Assembly: GCA_037501455.1 (NCBI GenBank) | Contig: CM074864.1 | Location: 24,918,001-24,982,000 of the forward strand | Length of the DNA: 64,000 nucleotides | Direction: 5' to 3' | From: Lantana camara | Lineage: Eukaryota > Streptophyta > Magnoliopsida > Lamiales > Verbenaceae | The notes under the pieces: generated by a model | Told to the model about the DNA's origin: nothing | Databases searched by the model: none | Seen by the model: only the letters and a program-made list of their open reading frames with translations | Shown here: piece after piece, positions 59,445-64,000 of the stretch | Layout: each line of letters starts with the position of its first letter | Position numbering within the stretch: position 1 is the first letter of the stretch | Position numbers and translations under genes: made by a program

Positions 59445-62400
59445 ATGGATAAACGATGGATGGATCTCCCAAGGACAAGTACCGAATATCAGAATAGGTT
59501 GAGATATTTTTTGGATTTCGCATTTGCAAATTCAAATGAGGAGATGATTTTATGCCCATGTAAAAAGTGTATGAATACCTTATGTAAAAAGAGGAATGTA
59601 GTTGAAGAACATCTTCTTTGGAATGGCTTTTTGACTGGGTACTCTAAGTGGATACTGCACGGAGAGTTATCTTCTAATGGAGAACATATGACTTATGATT
59701 ATGGTGCTGGAAATAGTTCAGATAATATGCCGGAGCTGTTGAATGATGTGTTCGGGATGCAAAATGAAGGTAATGATGTAGATGGAATTCCAGGAGTTAA
59801 GCAAGCACAAAAACCATGCGAAGAAGCTGAAAAATTCTATAAGCTTATGGAGGATGCAGAACAGGAGCTGTACCCGGGTTGCCACAAGTTTTCTAAACTT
59901 TACTTTATTGTTCGATTGCTCCAAATCAAGTGTCTCGGTAGCTAGAGTGATAAATCATTTACAATGGTGCTTGAGTTTTTACGTGAATCATTTCCAGAAG
60001 GTGTTCGGTTGCCTAAGAATTACGATGAATCTAAAAAGATTCTAAGGGATTTAGGCTTGAATTACAACAACATAGATGCTTGCCGCGATGATTGTATGTT
60101 ATATTGGGGCGACAATGAAAGCAAAGATAGCTGTGACACCTGTGGCGAACACCGATAGTTAACGCCCGAAGCTGATTCAAATTCAGTTGAATCAAGTAAG
60201 CATAAAGGTGGCAAGAAGATTCCGGCGAAGCTTATTTGGCATTTTCCATTAAATCCAAGGTTACAAAGACTTTTTATGAGTAAGGAAACGGCATCCCTTA
60301 TAAGGTGGCATGATGAAGGACGCACTAAGGATGGTGTAATGAGACATCCAGCCGATTCTCTAGCTTGGAGTACATTTGATTTTAAGCATCCTGAGTTTGC
60401 TAAAGACGCACGTAATATACAGTTGGGTTTGGCCACATATGGTTTTAATCCATTTAGGACCATGAATGTTGCGTACAGTACATGGCCAGTCATTTTCACT
60501 CCGTATAATCTGCCCCCTGGTGATTGTATGAAGAAGTCGTACTTTTTGTTGTCATTGCTTATACCAGGCCCTACTGGACCAGGTAATAATCTCGATGTAT
60601 TTTTACAACCAGCCATTGTTGAGGTGAAAAGATTATGGGAAACTGGGGTACGTACGTATGATGCTTCTGCTGAAGAGAATTTTCAATTGCAAGCAGCACT
60701 GTTGTGGATAATCAATGATTTTCTAGGTCTTGCGGCCATATCGGGGTGGAGTACTAAGGGACAGTTAGCATGCCCCGCGTGTTACATGGATACTAACTCT
60801 GTTTGGCTCGATCATTCTCGCAAATTTTGCTACATGTGCCATCGTATCTTCTTGCCCGAGGATCATTCTTATCGAAATGATAAAGGTTCATTTGATGGAT
60901 CAGAGGAGCACCGAAAAGCAGGGCAATATTTGAGAGGAACTACAGCATATAATGATGTAAAGGACATTGAAAATATGTTTGGGAAAAAGGTTTGTGATCG
61001 AAAACTGCCTTATAACTGGAAGAAGAAGAGCATTTTGTTTGAGTTGCCGTATTGGGAAACGAATGTAGTGAGACACAATCTGGACTTTATGCATATTGAA
61101 AAGAATGTTTGTGATAAAATTTTGCATACGTTACTTGATTCTGATAAGTCGAAGGACAACTACAATGCTCGTTTGGACATGCAGAACATGGGAATAAGAT
61201 CAAGACTCCATCATTTTGTAGATGAGTCTGGTCGAGAGTGGTTTCCAGCAGCATCATTTGCATTGGACAAAAAAGAGAAAGACAGTTTCTGTAAACTGCT
61301 GAAAAAAGTTAATGTTCCTGATGGCTATGCATCAAATATTTCGAGGTGTGTACAGTTAAAACCACGTAAGATTTTCGGTCTCAAGAGTCATGACATGTGT
61401 TAATGCAACAATTACTACCTTTATTCTTGCGTAAAATGTTGCCAAAGCCTATACGGTCTCCACTTATTCAATTGAGCCGTTACTTTAGAGATGTGTGTTC
61501 TAAAACACTCCATCACAAAGAGTTGGCTCGATTAGAAAAAGATATTGGTGTCATACTGTGTAAGTTGGAAAAAATATTTCCACCAGCCTTCTTTGATATC
61601 ATGGTTAATTTATCTGTGCATTTGGTCACGGAGGCAAAATTAGCCGGTCCTGTTCATTACTGTTGGATGTACCCTATTGAAAGGTAAGTGTAGACATAAA
61701 TATCTAAAATTTAATTAATGTTTTAGTTTTATTACTTTGCATTTTATTAATGATCAAATTTTATCTCCTTGTAGGTACTTAAGTACTCTGAAATCGTACG
61801 TACGGAATAGAGGACGACCAGAAGGTTCAATTGCCGAAGGGTACTTGGCAGAGGAATATTTATCCTTCTATGCACTGTATGTTGATGAAAAAGTGGAAAT
61901 AAGGCTTAACCGAGCAAGCCGAAATGAAGATTTTGGGTGTGCATCAACTACACAAAGAGCTTATATCTTCGCAATGTCTGGGAATCCACTGTGGAATGGG
62001 AGTCCAATTGTTTTTGACAATGACCAGTTAATAAGGGCACACGGATATGCCATATTCAATTGCAGTGAAACTCAGCAGTACAGAGAGTAAGCTACCTTAT
62101 TTAATTTCTTTCCTGTGTATGGCTTTACAAATATTGAAAATATTTGTGTAATGTATGCAGCGAACATGAAGCACAGATTAGGCGTAAAAAAAGCCGTTGC
62201 ACGGAGCATGAAATCAAAAAAATATATGCTGATACCTTTGCTAGTTGGTTTAAGGATCGTGTAAGTTAACAACATTACGTAAAACATATAGAGTTAATAG
62301 CACTTGTCTCTATACTTTACCTTTTTTTTTTTATATTTATGTATGTTTTTATTGCAGATTGAAGCATTAAGTGGAAGTGAAGACGATTCAATGTTAAATG

Positions 62401-63017
62401 ATCTCAAAAGACTTGCAAGAGGTCCTGTTCCTGTTGGTCGAAGATATAAAGGTTTTAAAGTAAATGGATTCCGTTTTCATACAAAAGAATTGGAGAGGAG
62501 AAGGAAAACACAAAATTCTGGAGTGATGGTTAGTGCAAGTACGACGAGTTTTGCAAGCAAAAAGGACAGACAACCTATCTTACAGGAAATGGTGTACTAT
62601 GGGGTGTTAAAGGACATAATAGAATTAGATTACACAGGCGGTAAAAACGTTGTATTGTTTGACTGTGACTGGGTATCGAAGGGTAGCAGACTTAAAGAGG
62701 ATGAAGATGGGTTTACACTGACCAATTTTGCAAATATTAAGCGTCAAAATGAGCCTTATGTTCTTGCATCCCAAGCTGAACAGGTGTTTTATGTTGAAGA
62801 TGCCACGGAAAAGGATTGGCAAGTTGTTATTAAAACTAAGGCTAGAGACAAGTTTAATGATGATTTTGACACTCTTTTACAGAGCGAAACTTGCAGCGAG
62901 GTTCAAATCGATCAAAATGAAGATATCATGTGGATTCGTGATGGGGCCCCGATAATTCCTGTTGATAGCTTAGAAACTTTAAGGCATAATGATTTGGAAG
63001 ATGTAGTATATGCTTAA
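59445..63017 (+). pseudogene. CACTA transposase, TNP2-like, with nonsense codons and a frameshift
   Basis: Starts MDKRWMDLPRTSTEYQ, the transposase-associated N-domain. The frame continues to 61403 through two TAG codons (59943-59945, 60156-60158), each where TGG (tryptophan) is usual: after KCLGS and after TCGEHR. The Transposase_21 core reads WHDEGRTKDGVMRHPADS, FGLATYGFNPF-like and QLACPACYMDTNS. A frameshift near 61394 after GLKSHD moves the reading to LMQQLLPLFLRKMLP with the DUF4218 domain (VHYCWMYPIERYLSTLKSYV). Introns are inferred at 61684-61774, 62087-62160 and 62261-62357, all GT-AG and frame-consistent. The last exon carries a DUF4216-like domain (VVLFDCDWVSKGSRL, NEPYVLASQAEQVFYV) and stops at 63017. 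Likely inactive, though otherwise well preserved. Confidence 0.9.
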
Positions 63018-63157
63018 TTAATCAATAGAACAATCTGCAGAAGTGACAGTTTCAGTAGTAGTCTTATGTTTTTTAGTTTTTTGGGTTATAAGTTGTTTTA
63101 TATGTCGTATATACATGATCTTCGCTATTTCATTTAACTTAAAACTGTGATATAGTT
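63018..63157 (+). other. Spacer between transposase and second gene
   Basis: AT-rich, 140 bases. It could be the 3' untranslated part of the transposase, or an intron if both coding regions belong to one alternatively spliced transcript as in En/Spm. No further feature seen. Confidence 0.4.
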
Positions 63158-63254
63158 ATGGCGAGGACTAGGCATAACAGATTCAAGAAGCCTGTGACTC
63201 GAAGGTGTGGGCCAACTTCAACAGGATTGGTGGATGAGCAACATGAAGACACCG
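63158..63254 (+). CDS. CACTA second gene, first coding exon (partial gene)
   Basis: ATG opens MARTRHNRFKKPVTRRCGPT, basic and DNA-binding-like in composition, and runs to ACCG|GTGTGT, a GT donor in phase 1. The position downstream of the transposase fits the accessory (TNPA-type) gene of CACTA elements, but I see no diagnostic domain, so that function is an inference. The gene continues beyond the window. Confidence 0.55.
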
Positions 63255-63329
63255 GTGTGTTTACTTTAATCATTACAATCCTATTTAATTTGTATTTCTT
63301 TATATGAGTTTTGTTTTTTTTTTTTAAAG

Positions 63330-63904
63330 TTGCAGAGGTTGATCCAAGACAAGCTAGACGTACACGGATTGTGAATGCCGATTCTCCAGCTGGAATGCAG
63401 CCAAATGATCAGAATGATGGCAATGTTGATACCAATGGCGTTGGTAAATTTCATATGTTTATGTTTTTATTAGCTGTTTATAATTATATCAACCAAGCTT
63501 TTTGAATCATTACCATTCTATTTAATTTAAGTTATTTATGTGTTCGATGTTTTTTTTGAAGCTGTAGTAGCTAATCCTAGACAAGCTAAACGTACACGGA
63601 ATGTCAATGCCGCTTCTCCAGTTGGAATGTAGCCAAATGATCAGAATGAAGGCAATGTTAATACCAATGGTGTTGGTAAATTTCTAATATTTATATCAAA
63701 TATTAGATGTTCATAATATCAAAGAAGCTCTTTTGATCATTACCATTCTATTTAATTTAAGTTCTTCATATGATTGTTGTTTTTTTTAAGCTATAGAGGC
63801 TTACACTAGACAAGCAAAACATATACAAAATGTGAATGCAAATTCTCCAGCTGGGATACAATCAAATGATCAGAATGATGGCAATGTTAATACCAATGGT
63901 GTAG
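63330..63904 (+). repeat. Three tandem 114-bp exon modules of the CACTA second gene
   Basis: Modules at 63330-63443, 63562-63675 and 63791-63904 are each exactly 114 bases, preceded by a T-rich tract ending AAG and followed by GT. Each reads (A/V)..xPRQA+RTRxVNAxSPxGMQPN then DQNDGNVxTNGVG, in the same phase (1-1), so any module can be joined to or skipped by its neighbours without shifting frame. The repeat period is about 230 bases including the intron-like part. Module 2 has TAG at 63630-63632 where module 1 has CAG. Module 3 has diverged most (for example AKHIQ). Confidence 0.8.
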
Positions 63905-64000
63905 GTTAATTTCATATGTTTATGTCTTTATTAGGTGTTTATAATATGACAGTAGCTTTTTTAATCATTACCATTCTATTTAATTTAAGTTCTTTACATG

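Larger units (their letters stand above)
57300..64000 (+). mobile_element. CACTA (En/Spm) DNA transposon, left end and coding region
   Basis: Begins CACTACAACAAAAACTGCC, the canonical CACTA terminal inverted repeat, after a probable 3-bp target AGT. Subterminal GCGTC repeats, a promoter/UTR region, a TNP2-type transposase gene (59445-63017) and the start of a second gene follow. The right terminus lies beyond the window, so length and target duplication cannot be confirmed. Confidence 0.93.

Noticed and set aside
60062..60616. 184-residue minus-strand frame opposite the CACTA transposase
   Set aside because: Shadow of the transposase coding frame on the other strand, with no independent similarity.
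1..64000. Host protein-coding genes, tRNA or rRNA genes
   Set aside because: All recognisable protein matches are transposon proteins. No cloverleaf or rRNA-like sequence was seen apart from tRNA-complementary primer-binding sites.

Overview
This window is a eukaryotic, plant (angiosperm, probably eudicot) intergenic region made almost entirely of nested transposable elements. The evidence is plant-type Ty1/copia and Ty3/gypsy polyproteins, primer-binding sites matching the plant initiator tRNA-Met 3' end, an En/Spm (CACTA) transposase with plant GT-AG introns, a TRIM, and very large LTRs of non-autonomous LARD type. I found no intact host gene, rRNA, tRNA or prokaryotic feature. Every protein-coding stretch I recognise belongs to a transposon, and nearly all carry stops, frameshifts or insertions.

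Layout. 1-2674 is the end of a minus-strand giant LTR (Z), cut by the window edge. It sits inside a plus-strand giant LTR (X; 2675-3266 and 12996-15360), which also hosts a complete minus-strand LARD (LARD1, 3267-12995, TSD TTTCA). 15361-17808 and 21016-21052 are a second plus-strand LTR (Y), split by a minus-strand solo LTR (17809-21010, TSD CATAG). An old plus-strand copia (Copia A) follows: its RNase H reads 21053-21459 and resumes at 44461, with its 3' LTR from 44589. It is split by a younger minus-strand copia (Copia B, 21460-44460, TSD AAAAT). Copia B is itself split twice: in the integrase by a plus-strand solo LTR (25774-29037, TSD TGACC), and in its 5' LTR by a composite of a 489-bp TRIM (34187-34675) fused to a complete LARD (LARD2, 34686-43996). 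One AACTT duplication flanks the whole composite. 46858-52078 is a truncated minus-strand chromodomain-type gypsy with its 3' LTR. 52079-53637 is part of another plus-strand LTR. 53638-53774 plus 57241-57299 is the end of a minus-strand LTR, split by a plus-strand solo LTR (53775-57240) and then entered by a CACTA transposon that runs from 57300 past the window end.

How the parts relate. The giant LTRs (Z, X, Y, the solo LTRs, the LARDs and the gypsy LTR) share terminal blocks. This suggests that non-coding LARDs and their solo LTRs are relatives of the gypsy element and were mobilised by its proteins (inference). 

The most unusual structure is the repeated use of hairpin or palindrome arrays. 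LARD internal regions carry about a dozen tandem stem-loops with different stems but similar loops. The Copia B leader has a GC-rich array of at least six hairpins. At least seven giant LTRs carry, at a similar place downstream of an AAGGTAAG motif, small clusters of palindromes whose sequence differs between LTRs while the self-complementary layout is kept. The other leading observations are the TRIM-LARD composite with a single target duplication and a tandem array of 114-bp phase-symmetric exon modules in the CACTA element.
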